Positions 11,206 through 21,700 of a DNA stretch of 64,000 bases are shown here, piece after piece. Each line of letters starts with the position of its first letter. The first letter of the stretch is position 1. Source of the stretch: Megaustenia siamemsis (Eukaryota > Mollusca > Gastropoda > Stylommatophora > Ariophantidae); the NCBI GenBank assembly GCA_032433765.1, contig JAVIAB010000073.1, positions 58,523,065-58,587,064 on the forward strand, in the 5' to 3' direction. The notes under the pieces were generated by a model, which saw nothing but the letters and a program-made list of their open reading frames with translations, was not told where the DNA came from and ran no database searches. The position numbers were made by a program, and so were the translations under genes.

Positions 11206-11869
11206 GTACATTCTTGTAATATAAACAACCCCGGGTTATGTGATGATACAGCCTTATTAGGTAAAGGTAAAACTATGAGTTACAGAAAATTATTGACACC
11301 ATAATGATGAAACGCACTTCTAAAGACCCTTGCACCAACACAAGGACATAAATAATGATCATAATGAAAGAAAATGACTTCTTTGAAATACACAATTGAA
11401 TTAAGTACGGGAAATCCCCCTATGATAGCGAAGTGGATACATACATTAACATTTGGTGCTGTTAAAGAATAGTTAGCATCTATCCTACAATACAAGACTA
11501 TCAGCACAGCTAAATATACATTTCTATGATCACTCTATGTAATCAATTCCATTGACTCTAACAAGTCAGAAAAGGAAGCTGGTCATCACGGAGATGAAAC
11601 GTTTGTGAGAGGCTATGGAAGTGGCCAGAAGAGGTACATTTAAAACGAGATAATAAGAGACAAAGTGGCACAGAGTGAGTTTTGAACTGAACACAAGAGG
11701 TCAGAAAATACGTTTAAAATTAAAGTAAATATGACATGATTTATAAATATATTAGGTTAATTAAAGTACTCAATAACGATTATAATAGTAGATGTACCAC
11801 AGTGGTCAGATGTTAACTAGCCCTGGTCTTCCAAATAATAAGTATTATATATTACAAATATAGTAAGAA
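11206..11869. other. Spacer, nothing recognised
   Basis: AT-rich, no motif recognised. Confidence 0.3.
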
Positions 11870-12540
11870 AACAGAAGTAATGGTTATATCGAAGAAACAG
11901 TCATCGTCATCATGCAGCATAAAAATTAAAAAAAGACAAATCTGAAACAAGTGCAACGTTTGAAATACTTGGACACAGTGATAACATCAGATGGAAGATG
12001 CAACACAGAAATAAAAAGCAGAGTAGCTCAGGCCAAAATAACATTTCAGAAAATGAAAATTATCTTATGCAACAAATCTATGTCAATAGAGATGAGAAAG
12101 AGCGTTCATTGATGCTATATAGAACCAATTCTGACCTATGGAAGCGAATCATGGACAATAGACAAACAAATGAAAAGACGATTAGAGGCCACAGAGATGG
12201 AATTTCTCAGAAGAATGTTGAAAGTTCCCTGGAGAGCTAAAAAGACCAATGAGAAAGTTCTCAAAGAGGCCAACACAAAACAGGAGCTCTTAAAATACAT
12301 TAGAAAGAAGCAATCAACATTTTTGGGTACATCATGAGAAGAGGAATATTGGAATACTTGGTTACAAATGGCAAATAAAAGGAAAGAGAGACCACGGACG
12401 ACAAAGAGAGAAAATACTGGATAGCTTGGTGTCATGGCATGGAAAACAGTCAACAACAGAACTCATACGATGCACTGTGGATAGAAGATTGTGGAAGGAC
12501 ATGATCGCGAACGCCACCCGGTACGGCACATGATAATGCT
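11870..12540 (+). mobile_element. LINE family A2, 5'-truncated copy
   Basis: Runs from 'agtaatggttatatcgaaga' to 'cacatgataatg'. It is the same family as 25180-25855 and 40665-42284. Translated blocks include 'LKQVQRLKYL', 'TEIKSRVAQAK', 'ILCNKSMSIEMRK', 'EMEFLRRMLKVPW' and 'RKKQSTFLG', spread over different frames by indels. The reading frame ends in the tail, where TGA is read as stop. Family A2 is related to A1 but clearly distinct in sequence. Confidence 0.82.
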
Positions 12541-13408
12541 GATTTTACAAATCATGTTTGTCAAAGAAACTAACACAAAGATAAGTTCGATTTTTATATA
12601 GGGAATATCTGGACAATTTGACAACTGGCAATATCAATTTTGAAGGCCACAAAAATATAGGGTTACAGAGGAGGATAAAGTGTGCCATAAACAATTTAAA
12701 AGAAAAAGAAACTAGATTATTCAAAACGGAAAAACAAAACAAAAGGAAAGCTTGTAACCAAGCTCAGGAAAAAAGAAGTGATTATTTGTTGGTTATTTAA
12801 TGAGAATGAAACACCAACTAGAACCCTTTGCGAATGTTGGAATAATTCAAGGAAAAGAAGAAGTACCAACACGTTTAAGAGCATGATATATTAAGAAGCG
12901 AACAGCAGAATTGCTTAACAAAAGTCAGGGGAGAAAGTTATGAAGAAACATGATCATCTATGTTAGTAGATATGATAAATGATTATGATAATATTCGTCA
13001 TTATAGAAGACATGGTGGTTATATTCAGGATGACTGTTTATTTATTTTTGTTTGATTAGCTCATTACTTTTAAATACAAATCGATCTCACTGTATTCGGG
13101 GCAGCTACAAAAGTGCATGACTATTTTTGATTCTTATTAATGTACATCCACGAACCGTGCAGGCAAGTGATTGGCTATTTTTGTTCACATAATTGTTTCC
13201 GGTCTTCTTGTTTGTGACTTTATCGCCAATGCATTGTTGTTGTATTTGACATTTGTGTTACACATTTTTTTGTATATTAATCTCAACATTACAATTTAAC
13301 TACAAATATAAAAGTATTTACGGGGGAATTTACGCTGCGTCTGATACATTCTCTTGATTCACAAAATTGTTACTTCTCTTTTTTCATAAGAGGTTCCAAT
13401 TTGAGGCA
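12541..13408. other. Spacer, nothing recognised
   Basis: No feature recognised. Confidence 0.3.
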
Positions 13409-13533
13409 CATCATCATCATCATCAGGTACCATGCCTGAAGGCGTAGGTGATCGTGTCTCTTCACTACTTTCGTTCTTGACAGTTAATTATTATTTATGT
13501 CATTGGCATTCTCCCAAGCCATTCTCTGGTAAT
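13409..13533 (-). mobile_element. LINE family A1, short 3'-end fragment
   Basis: Only the terminal 125 bp or so of family A1, in reverse orientation, from the tail complement (catcatcatcatcatcagg) to 'cccaagccattctctggtaa'. It faces away from the plus-strand A1 copy that starts 18 bp further on, so the two truncated ends face each other. Confidence 0.82.
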
Positions 13534-13551
13534 TTTCTAGCTTAAGTACTT

Positions 13552-14128
13552 GTGTTGGGAACTTTGTTAACCTCAGACGGAAGATGTACAAAAGAGGTGA
13601 GATGTAGAATGGCTCAGGCAAAAGCAGCTTTCCAAAAAATGAGGAAAATACTATGCAATCCATTTTTGACAATAGAAACAAGAGAAATAGTTCTTAAATG
13701 TTACGTAGAGCCAGTCTTAACATACGGATGCGAATCATGGACAATAGGACAACAGACAAGAAAATCACTGGAGTCTGTAGAAATGTGGTTTTACAGAAGA
13801 ATGTTGAGAATACCATGGACAGCTAAGAAGAGTAATGAAGAGGTTCTGAGAAAGGTCAAAGCAAAAAGAGAGCTAATTTACAATGTTAGGAAGAGACAAA
13901 CATCATTTTTTGGCCATGTAATGAGAAGAGAACAACTTGAATATATTGTAACAACTGGAAAAATTGAGGGACGAAGAGATAGAGGGAAGCAAAGAGAAAA
14001 AATAACTGACAGCTTAAGAGAATGGCTTGGCAGAAGGTCAACAACAGAAATGATAAATAGCTGCCGAGATCGAATGTTGTGGAGAGACATGATCACCTAC
14101 GCCACTAGGCCCGGTATTTGATGATGAC
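13552..14128 (+). mobile_element. LINE family A1, 5'-truncated with an uninterrupted C-terminal frame
   Basis: The frame 13552-14121 is open for 189 codons and encodes the domain downstream of the reverse transcriptase. It contains '[19 protein letters not shown]' near the start, 'YVEPVLTYGCESWT' at about residues 50-63, 'MWFYRRMLRIPWTAKKSNEE' at about 82-101, and a basic 'GRRDRGKQREK' block at about 140-150. The stop at 14119-14121 is the first TGA of the tail. The RT domain itself is absent, so no enzyme is encoded. It is the best-preserved C-terminal frame of this family in the window. Confidence 0.88.
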
Positions 14129-14629
14129 TTGTGTTGGTGATATTGTTGTTGATGTAGCTTATTATAATTATAGTGATTATTGTGAATTATTTGAACTTTT
14201 GGTATGAGCCTTTCCAAATGTGCGCATTAATTGATATTAAAGTTTAGACTATAACAACTTCTCAGCATGAATGTGCATTAAAACGGTCTTAGACGGCTTC
14301 TTTTATTTCCTCTTCTAGTGCTTCATTACCCGGATCGCTTCATTGCCCACCCCGCAAGGAAAATGGGCTCAGATTTGTTTTCTTGTGATTTACAGGTAGA
14401 TGCAATATCTGGGCTTTTCTAGCCAACACATATGACTTCAGCACGATATTTTTGAATACCTGGTTGTCTTACATCTGATATACTTGCTTGGCGTGACTAT
14501 TTATTATCTGACTAAGCCCACCATATGATATGGATATGAACCTATATCAGTTGAACTCTCATACTATCATCTAGTGCTTGCTAGTGTAAACAACCATGTC
14601 TATCCACAATTTATTTTTACATATATAAA
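14129..14629. other. Spacer, nothing recognised
   Basis: No feature recognised. Confidence 0.3.
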
Positions 14630-14890
14630 TTATGTGTATGATTCCTCCCAAAAGCACTCTATTAAACTCTGATTTTTTTCTCACTCTGTTTCCTTTCATC
14701 CTTTTATCCCTCTTTTTTTTTTAGTTGTCACAGTAACCTCTGGTTGGTCCCTTTTCATTAATTAAAAAAAATTTGCAGTAGTTTCCTCCCGATGTCTGAA
14801 ACACATTTCATCTTTGCTCTGGCCTCTCTCTCAATGCCCTAGTTACTGTAACACTAGCTTTTTTCACGTTCTACTGTAAAGCCGGACTTA
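14630..14890 (-). mobile_element. Possible ancient family A LINE relic
   Basis: Word order resembles minus-strand A1 copies: 'ctgtttcctttcatcc', then 'ttagttgtcacagtaacc', 'cccttttcattaatta', 'gctctggcctctctc' and 'ttctactgtaaagccgg'. Divergence is large and no frame survives. Resemblance was judged by eye and could be partly compositional. Confidence 0.35.
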
Positions 14891-15399
14891 CAATCAATGC
14901 AGATGGTATTTCTGAAATGTTAAAATGAGCAAAGCTGAGTAAAGTCAGTGACAAAAAGCTTCGATGTGCCTAGCTAACGAGCTGTAATTGGTCATTATAA
15001 TGGATCATGGTCTGTCCGACTGTCAGTCAGACATTTCTCATTATCTGCATGTAGTATCAGTGTCTGCCTTAATCAGTGAAGTCGGTTTTTTAGCCACGCT
15101 GTCTTTCATGTCACCTCATTTTCCTTTCTTAACAACTATATCCTCAAATACTGATCTATGAAGGCCACTGCGTTGTTTAATTTTAACAAAATATATCACA
15201 TTTTCTTTGTTTATTTAAATTCACTAACAAGTTTTCATTTATTTCTAATATACCTACAATATTCATCTTACAATTATAATTAAAATGTTATAGCGTCATA
15301 CCTTAAGTTGCAAAAATATAAATACCAGCGAGCATGCAACATGTCCTTAACTTTTGAACACACAAAAAATAAAACTGATAAAAAGTTAAATATGTCGTC

Positions 15400-15800
15400 T
15401 ATCCAATACTGTAACATGGACTACAAACAAGGCCAATGAGAAAGAGAACAAACAAACAATTCCTGGAATTGCCGACATGCTGAAGAAATGGAGGAGTCGA
15501 TAGAATTGAGATGAAGACAAACATTTATGTTTTGAAGGAACTGAAATTGCAGTAATTATTGATCGCTATCTGAGATTGGCAAATTAGATACTTTGAACAT
15601 AAAAAAGACATAATTACCTAACGAAAGTCACCTAATAATGAAATGTAAATGGAAAAGGCAAAAAAGGGCAAAACTGACTGATACAATCAAGAAGGGGAGT
15701 GGTAAATCATGATAGAGGGTACAATCAATGTAGGAGAAAGAGTGGAATGACGTTACATGGTGGCCAAACTTCCTTGTAGAGACGGCACATAATAATGATG
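15400..15800 (+). mobile_element. Possible ancient LINE 3' end
   Basis: Purine-rich plus-strand sequence ending '...gtggccaaacttccttgtagagacggcacataataatgatg', which resembles the C-terminal W-containing end and ATG-type tail of RTE-like LINEs. No continuous frame. Low confidence. Confidence 0.3.
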
Positions 15801-16183
15801 AATGTCAATGCCGGAATGTTGTACAGTAATTTAAGACAGGGGTGCTGCTACAGAAAATTAATGTAATAGAACGCTGCTTAGACTATTGCTTGTAATTATC
15901 CTCAATAACTACATTTATGCCTTGAGTTATGTTCAATATTGTAACGCGGAGTTAAATTAACATAACCCTAGTAATTACAAATCTAACAATGACCTGCCAA
16001 GTTATACAATCTGTCAACTGCAAGGATGTATTAGAGTTCATTGAGTATCTTATATCGTTCAGATATTCATTTAAGTGCTTTCTGCAGTTTTACGCTGCTT
16101 ATAGCTTTCAAAAATGATTAAGTAATCTACACTTTAATATACTATTAATTACATATATTATTAATTATATACTGTATATATAT
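15801..16183. other. AT-rich spacer
   Basis: Nothing recognised. Contains TA-rich runs just before the SINE. Confidence 0.3.
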
Positions 16184-16437
16184 AGCCGCGATAGCTCAGT
16201 GGTTAGTGAACTGGACTACAAAGGACAAGGGGTAGGGTTCGATCCCAACCGACGGCTTCCGGGTTCACCCAGCCTTAAATGGGTACCGGATTTTTTTTCT
16301 GGGAAAGTGAAGCGGCACAGGCGTAATACCGACCACATTACCCCAAAAATCATGTGCTGAAGGTCTGTAAAATTTATGGTCACTAAAACCATATTCCCTA
16401 TACGCCACTTGGCGTGACAGGGGTACTTTATTTTTTT
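16184..16437 (+). mobile_element. tRNA-derived SINE, full-length reference copy
   Basis: Begins 'agccgcgatagctcagtgg', where 'tagctcagtgg' fits the pol III A box. 'ggttcgatccc' follows at about 16236 and is an exact B box (GGTTCGANNCC). The body then runs to 'cacttggcgtgacagggg' and a T-rich tail. The head resembles a tRNA 5' half and the tRNA-like part ends near 'ccgacggct'. No folded tRNA with a valid anticodon arm is evident, so it is a SINE and not a tRNA gene. Target-site duplication is obscured by flanking TA repeats. Confidence 0.9.
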
Positions 16438-16861
16438 TAAATACCTATATATAAATATATTTTACAGGTAACTACTTTTTCTTTAAAAGGTCTAAACTGT
16501 ATACATGTCATAACAGCTGCTTTTGATACGTAACTGACAGTACCTGTAATTGTAAGGTCGTGTAAGTTGCCCTAAACCTGTTATATTTGCGCGTCTCTTA
16601 AAGGAACATATACATGTATCTGGTTTTTGTTATATTCCTTTAAGACAACGACCATCCTGTTTCAAACGTATGTAACTAACATACTCACTGAAGATAAATA
16701 AATATAAATTTATAAAAATACAAATTATAAATATATAACTATATAACTATAAATAAAGCATAAATAAGTACATGTGTTTCAGATATTATGAACTATATGT
16801 GCATGCTATACAGTTTTAGAGAATAATACGTTTATATTCTAAACGTCTTAATAACCATAGT
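16438..16861. other. AT-rich spacer
   Basis: Nothing recognised. Confidence 0.3.
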
Positions 16862-17120
16862 CTACCTAACTACCTACCTAACTACCTACCTTCCTACCTA
16901 CCTACCTACCCACCCACCCACCCACCCACCCACCCACCCACCCACCCACCTCTGTCCGCCCGTCCGCCCGCCCTAAACCGACCCATCCATCCATACACCC
17001 ACCCATCCACCCACTCACCCACCTACCTCTGTCTCTCCGTCCGTCCGTCCGCCCGCCCGCCCGCCCTAAACCGACCCACCCATCCATCCACCCATCCATC
17101 CATCCATCCATCGATCTATC
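16862..17120. repeat. C-rich compound microsatellite (ACCT/ACCC/ATCC/GCCC)n
   Basis: Tetranucleotide repeats of several phases. A block containing 'gccctaaaccgaccca' preceded by a 'ccgtccg' run occurs twice (about 16950-16990 and 17040-17085), so a roughly 100-bp segment was duplicated. The mariner element was inserted at a TA in its right edge. Open minus-strand frames (G/W/D-rich) are artefacts of the repeat. Confidence 0.9.
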
Positions 17121-17122
17121 TA

Positions 17123-18457
17123 TGAAGGGAGGTCAAAAAGTAATGCACACCAATTTTTTTCTCGGAAACTATTCGGGCAAAATATGTGAAATTTTCACAG
17201 ATTGTAGCTGAACATCCCCTTTACACTACCTATTTTCAACATAATCTCCGTCTAAGCGTATTGCCTTACGCCAACGCGAAACTAGGTCATGAATGCCTCG
17301 TTTGTACCAAGTTTTGTCCTGCTCGCGTAGCCATTTTTTAACTGCACGGATCACATCCTCATCATTGTCAAAGTGTTTCCCACGCAGGAATTTTTTGAGT
17401 GGTCCAAACAGATGGAAATCTGAGGGAGCCAGATCAGGGCTGTAAGGAGGATGGGGCAGTACAGTCCAACCAAATTTGTTGATTGCTTCCCGTGTTACCA
17501 GACTTGTGTGAGGGCGTGCATTGTCATGTTGAAGCAACAAATCTGCAGATGGCTTATTAGGCCGAACTCTGTGCAACCGATTTTTGAGTTTTGTCAGTGT
17601 ATTGATGTAAGCTGTCGAGTTGATTGTCTCACCTCTTGTCATTACATCAACAAGAATCACACCATCAATGTCCCAGAAGACAGTGATCATCACCTTTCCG
17701 GCTGATGGAGATGTTTTGAATTTTTTCTTTTTGGTGACTGCGGATGATGCCATTCCATTGACTGCATTTTTGTTTCAGGCTCATAATAATGTGCCCACGT
17801 TTCGTCACCGGTAACAATTTTTGACAAAAACATTTCTCCTTCAACACCGAAACGCTCCAACAATTCAGAACAGAATGTTTTCCTTTGAACTCTGTGATCA
17901 TTTGTTAGGCACCGAGGAACCCATCGAGCGCAAATCTTTGAATATCCGAGAGTTTTAAAAATTGCGATTGCACTTCCCTTGCTGACTGCAAGCTGCAATG
18001 CCAATTGCTGACTAGTGATACGCCTATCCTTACGAATAATGGCATCAGCCCGGTTTAACATGTCTGTGCTGGTAGCCGAGGCAACACGTCCAGAACGCGG
18101 TAAATCATGCAGCTCCACTCGTACACTTTCTGTAGCTTTAATTCTCTGAACCCAGCGACTAACTGTGCTCCTATCGACTGCAGAACATTTGTACACTGCA
18201 CACAGTCGTTTATGAATGTTTGCCACAGTTTCTTTTCCGCAACCAGAAATTCTATGACAATTCGCTGTTTGTAACGGACATTGTTGACAAGCTCCATTTT
18301 AACGGTTCATAGATTGCGTAATATTTATCAGAATGCTGTGCAATTTGGTACACATAATTGGAACATGTCATATTCCAAGTGTGCAAAATTTCGTATTCCT
18401 ATCTTTATTATTAGCCGAGAAAAAAATTGGTGTGCATTACTTTTTGACCTCCCTACG
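17123..18457 (-). mobile_element. Mariner (IS630-Tc1-mariner) DNA transposon, nearly complete
   Basis: A 1,335-bp element flanked by TA at 17121-17122 and 18458-18459, the target duplicated by this superfamily. The terminal inverted repeats are identical over about 39 bp from 'gggaggtcaaaaagtaatgc' inward to 'tttttttctcgg' (left about 17127-17165, right about 18415-18453). The outermost few bases differ between ends. One transposase gene occupies the minus strand and is broken by two frameshifts. Identical inner repeats point to fairly recent insertion. Confidence 0.95.
17226..18297 (-). pseudogene. Mariner transposase, two frameshifts (DD34D)
   Basis: The gene would cut and rejoin the transposon at its inverted repeats. 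It starts at ATG 18297 ('MELVNNVRYKQRIVIEFLVA'), with helix-turn-helix-like DNA-binding sequence following ('DRSTVSRWVQRIK'). Catalytic residues are visible: the first D in 'VTGDETWAHYY', the second in 'LQHDNARPH' and the third in 'YSPDLAPSDFHLF'. There are 34 residues between the second and third, the canonical mariner spacing. The frame shifts near 18226-18240 and again in the A-rich run near 17725-17737, then runs to the stop at 17226. All three aspartates are present but no single frame joins them. No internal stop besides those caused by the shifts was noticed. Confidence 0.93.
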
Positions 18458-18459
18458 TA

Positions 18460-19079
18460 TATGTGAAATATACATTTTAAAACAACGTATTTATACATCA
18501 CATACCGTTACGAAATATATACGTGTGTGTCACATGCATTTAAGAACTATACTTTTGTGTGCTACACGTTTTAAATAACCATGCACTCATGTGTGTAATG
18601 CTATATGTCATATGCCCGGCACTACAAAACGTGCTAAATACATGAAGGAATGAAACACTTGCAAGACAACTAACATAAAGGCGTTAAGAACCATTTGGTA
18701 AACACAAGTCCGTTGGTGTTATATACAAAACCTTATTTAGCCATATGATACATGCTTAAGTTACATATGTATTTACGAGTCATACAAAAGAGTCACATAC
18801 ATATATGTGATCAACATATATAGTAATATATATCCGTATTTACTCATATTGTAACATTCTTCATCACATATTCTGTTTTTCAACTATTTACATATATACG
18901 TTTTCCGTTCTTGCAATGTTTCAAGTAGAAATTCTGCTACCTCGACATATTGTGAGTGGGTATAGTTTGAAGTCTGTAAGTTAAAGGTATTAGAATAATC
19001 AATTCTTTACTATAGGTTGTATAATATAATTCTTTTCATTTTACTTTCGTTTTCTTTACACGAATACAGATATATAGAA
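18460..19079. other. AT-rich spacer
   Basis: Nothing recognised. Confidence 0.3.
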
Positions 19080-19176
19080 CCATAACAGCAGCAGAGGAGA
19101 ACAGGAGCAAAAAATCGTAAATTATATCTTCCCTCGACGCTGAAAGGCACATGAGGAAGGAAAGAAGAAGAAGAAT
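19080..19176 (+). mobile_element. LINE family B, 3'-terminal stub
   Basis: About 95 bp matching the end of family B: 'aacagcagcagaggagaaca', then 'ccctcgacgctgaaaggcac', then the AAG-type tail 'ggaaggaaagaagaagaaga'. The word 'gaataca' occurs on both sides (19062 and 19173) and may be a short target-site duplication. Extremely 5'-truncated, so nothing is encoded. Confidence 0.8.
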
Positions 19177-19277
19177 ACATACAATTTTATGAGATCAGAA
19201 AGTGTCGCATCAAGTTGCACTAGGATAATTTTAACTTGTATAAATATTAATAACAGCATTAGGAATGTGTATGCCCG

Positions 19278-19694
19278 GTCAATATGGTGGATAGGCAGCA
19301 GGAACCATTGAAGGCTATGTCTGAAAAGTGTTCCTTATTACAGTTTCATCATATTTCAAGTCCGGCTTGTCGCAGGAGCTACTGAGTTAAGTGCTCTGTG
19401 CACACCGTGAGCTGTGTGTTTCATCCGTTTTGATCATGTTCCGATATTCCAATTGTTTACAATGAATGATGATATCGTATGACAGGGAACAGTTGGCTGT
19501 TTTCACTTTCTGTGCGGTTTCGCCTTATGTCTTTTGGTGTGTGATGAGAATGCTATGATGGGGATAAAGCTACCTTTCTTTGTTTGGGAGATGAGTTAGT
19601 AATTCGGATGATTCCACTGGCACGGGCTGTTGAGCAATTATGGATTTTAATTTGTTTGCAGTGATACCAGGGCCTTCCATAACCAAATAACCAA
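19278..19694 (+). mobile_element. Small retroposon with AACCAAAT-type tail (longest copy)
   Basis: About 417 bp from 'gtcaatatggtggataggca' to '...ccataaccaaataaccaaa'. Related copies lie at 30906-31310, 43343-43641 and 52960-53292. Two of these start at different internal points but share the same 3' end, the pattern of 5'-truncated target-primed retroposons. 'atgcccg' occurs at 19271-19277 and 19695-19701. However, the 30.9 kb copy has a similar word at its start, so this particular duplication is less secure. No pol III boxes recognised. It could be a LINE 3' UTR or a SINE of unknown origin. Confidence 0.75.
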
Positions 19695-19759
19695 ATGCCC
19701 GTTAATGAATGTTCCTTTGCTTATTTCTCAGCAAGCGTGAGCATAGAGTCTTAGAGACT

Positions 19760-19830
19760 AAACGAAGAACAATATATGGTCCGAAGCGGGAAATATGGTC
19801 CAGCTTCGAACCATATATTGTTCTTCGTTT
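19760..19830. repeat. Long hairpin, 28-bp arms with one mismatch
   Basis: The left arm (19760-19787) starts 'aaacgaagaacaatatatgg' and continues to 'ccgaagc'. The right arm (19803-19830) is its reverse complement except at one position. The loop is 15 bases ('gggaaatatggtcca'). Nothing around it identifies a transposon with these ends. It could be a pre-miRNA-like fold, a remnant foldback element or a replication by-product. Confidence 0.85.
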
Positions 19831-19867
19831 TTTTCTGTTGTTGTTTGTCTGTCAATTTCTCCGAGTG

Positions 19868-19973
19868 CTAACACATACTTCTTTGTTCTATTATTCCATA
19901 CATGTAGTCCACTATTTTAGCTAACACATACTTCTTTGTTCTATTATTCCATACATGTAGTCCACTATTTTAG
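19868..19973. repeat. Perfect tandem duplication, 53 bp x 2
   Basis: The segment 19868-19920 ('ctaacacatacttctttgtt' to 'ccactattttag') is repeated exactly at 19921-19973. No differences are visible, so the duplication is recent. It lies just downstream of the hairpin at 19760-19830. Confidence 0.95.
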
Positions 19974-20255
19974 TCAACTCATTATTCTTATGGATCCAGT
20001 ATTTTGAAGTAACTGGTATTTTGTAGTAACTGGTATTCTATAGGAGACAATAATCTATGCAGCTGAATACTAATCTCCAATCATTATCCTTGTTTTATTT
20101 TTTTTATTTGTTGTTGGTCACTTACAATTCAAGACAAGCATACGAAAGGTTATATCGTAATTAATTATAGTGTAGGTCCCGCTAACTTTCGTTTAGTCAG
20201 ATTTGTTGTCTTGAATGTATTAACGTTTGTAATGAAATATAAATTTTGTTTAGCC
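19974..20255. other. Spacer
   Basis: Nothing recognised. Confidence 0.3.
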
Positions 20256-21045
20256 TATCATCATCATCGAGTGCCCTCTCCGCATCGAAGGTTGGCTACC
20301 ATGGAGCGCCATTCTACTCTGTCTCTTGCTTTGATGGTGCAGATTGCCATAGGCTGACTTGTCTATCTTTTGATGTTACTCGTCCAAGTTAGTCTTGGTC
20401 TGCCTCTGCCTCTTTTACCTTGTATTTTCCCTTCCAATATTACTTTTGTTAGACTGTTGTGTCTTTTAATATGACCAAAAAATTTCATTTGTCTTGCTCT
20501 AATTGTGTTTAGTAGTTCTTTTTTCATTTTTAGTTGTTTTAAAACTTCTTCGTTTGTTTTCTTTTCTTTCCATCCAATTCTACCTATTCTTCTATAAATC
20601 CACATTTCAAAGGCTTCAATTTTTCTGTTCTGTCTTCTAATGTCCATGCTTCTGCACCATACAGGAATATTGAGAAGATGTAACATTTTGCTATTCTTAG
20701 TTTCAGCCCTGGTGTTATTTGTTTTGATGTTAGTATATTTTTTCATGCCATTGAAATTACTTTTTGCCATTCCTATTCTTTTATTTATTTCAGTTGTACA
20801 TTTTCCATCACTGGTTATAGTGTGTCCCAGGTAGTTGTAGTATAGATATTTAATTGTAGGTCTTGCGAATTTTTTGTTTATGATCATAGTTTTAGTCATT
20901 TTTATATTCATATCTAGTCCATATTTTTTGCTTGTCATGTTTATTACATTAAGTAATTGTTATAGATCTTTAGGATTTTCTGCTAGTAGAACAGTATCAT
21001 CAGCATATCTTAGGTTATTGATTATCTTCCCGTCTAGCCTATACC
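20256..21045 (-). mobile_element. LINE family C, 5'-truncated copy
   Basis: Tail complement 'tcatcatcatcgagtgcc' at the left. The main frame on the minus strand (20938-20363) includes 'NYLGHTITSDGKCTTEINKR', 'EMWIYRRIGRIGWKEKKTNE', 'RARQMKFFGHIKRH' and 'GKRGRGRPRLTWTSNIKR'. Just upstream, at about 21000, the minus strand reads 'LRYADDTVL', the RT motif C. The middle section is frameshifted. The order of blocks matches other LINE C-termini in the window. A shorter copy lies at 54237-54590. Confidence 0.85.
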
Positions 21046-21239
21046 TTAACGATAAGGAGAAGGACAACATATTTGAGAATTTCCCAGAGGCTTTACAATT
21101 ACTTTTCAATAATTACATGAGACCAGGACAATAGCGTGATGTGAATGGAGGAAGAAATATTTTTGTAACAGCTTAATTAAAGGTAGCCAGATAGCAGAAC
21201 ATGAATGTTTCCTTGTAAAGAGTGTCATTATAACCAAAT

Positions 21240-21700
21240 AAATGGACACGTCAGATGAAGTCGCATGAAGTTTGGACAGGGTATTTCTATTTTGGAATTG
21301 ACATTAGCACGATCCGGAATCGATTTATGATTTAGGAATTGACATTATGACATGGAGATTCGTCTGAAGAATAGACACTAGCACAAGAATGTCTTCGACT
21401 CTGCAATTGACATTACCACTACAGACTTCCTAAAATTAAGACAAAAGAGATTCGACGCATAAGTCGAGTCGACATTAGATCAAAAGAGATTTGACTTAGA
21501 AGCTGACAATAGGACAAAAGAGACTCGATTGTAGTATTAGATTTTGAGAGATCCGATTTAGTGGTTAAACGTCCAGCAAGACAAATTCTACTAAGGAACT
21601 GACCTTAGAACAAGAATATAGATTTTAGAATAACATTTAGATTTTAGAATAACATTTAGATAGAAAAAAATCACTTTAGGAATTGACACAGAACAGAAAT
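21240..21700. repeat. Very degenerate minisatellite, about 40-50 bp period
   Basis: Recurring blocks such as 'ggaattgacattag', 'gcaattgacattac', 'agaagctgacaatag' and 'ggaactgacctt', each followed by 'acaagag' or 'acaaaagagattcga'. Copies are much more diverged than in the other arrays, with a drifting period. Likely an old array. Confidence 0.6.

Noticed and set aside
16184..16260. tRNA gene
   Set aside because: Box A and B are present, but the same segment heads a dispersed element with a 3' body and target duplications; no valid anticodon arm seen. It is a SINE head.
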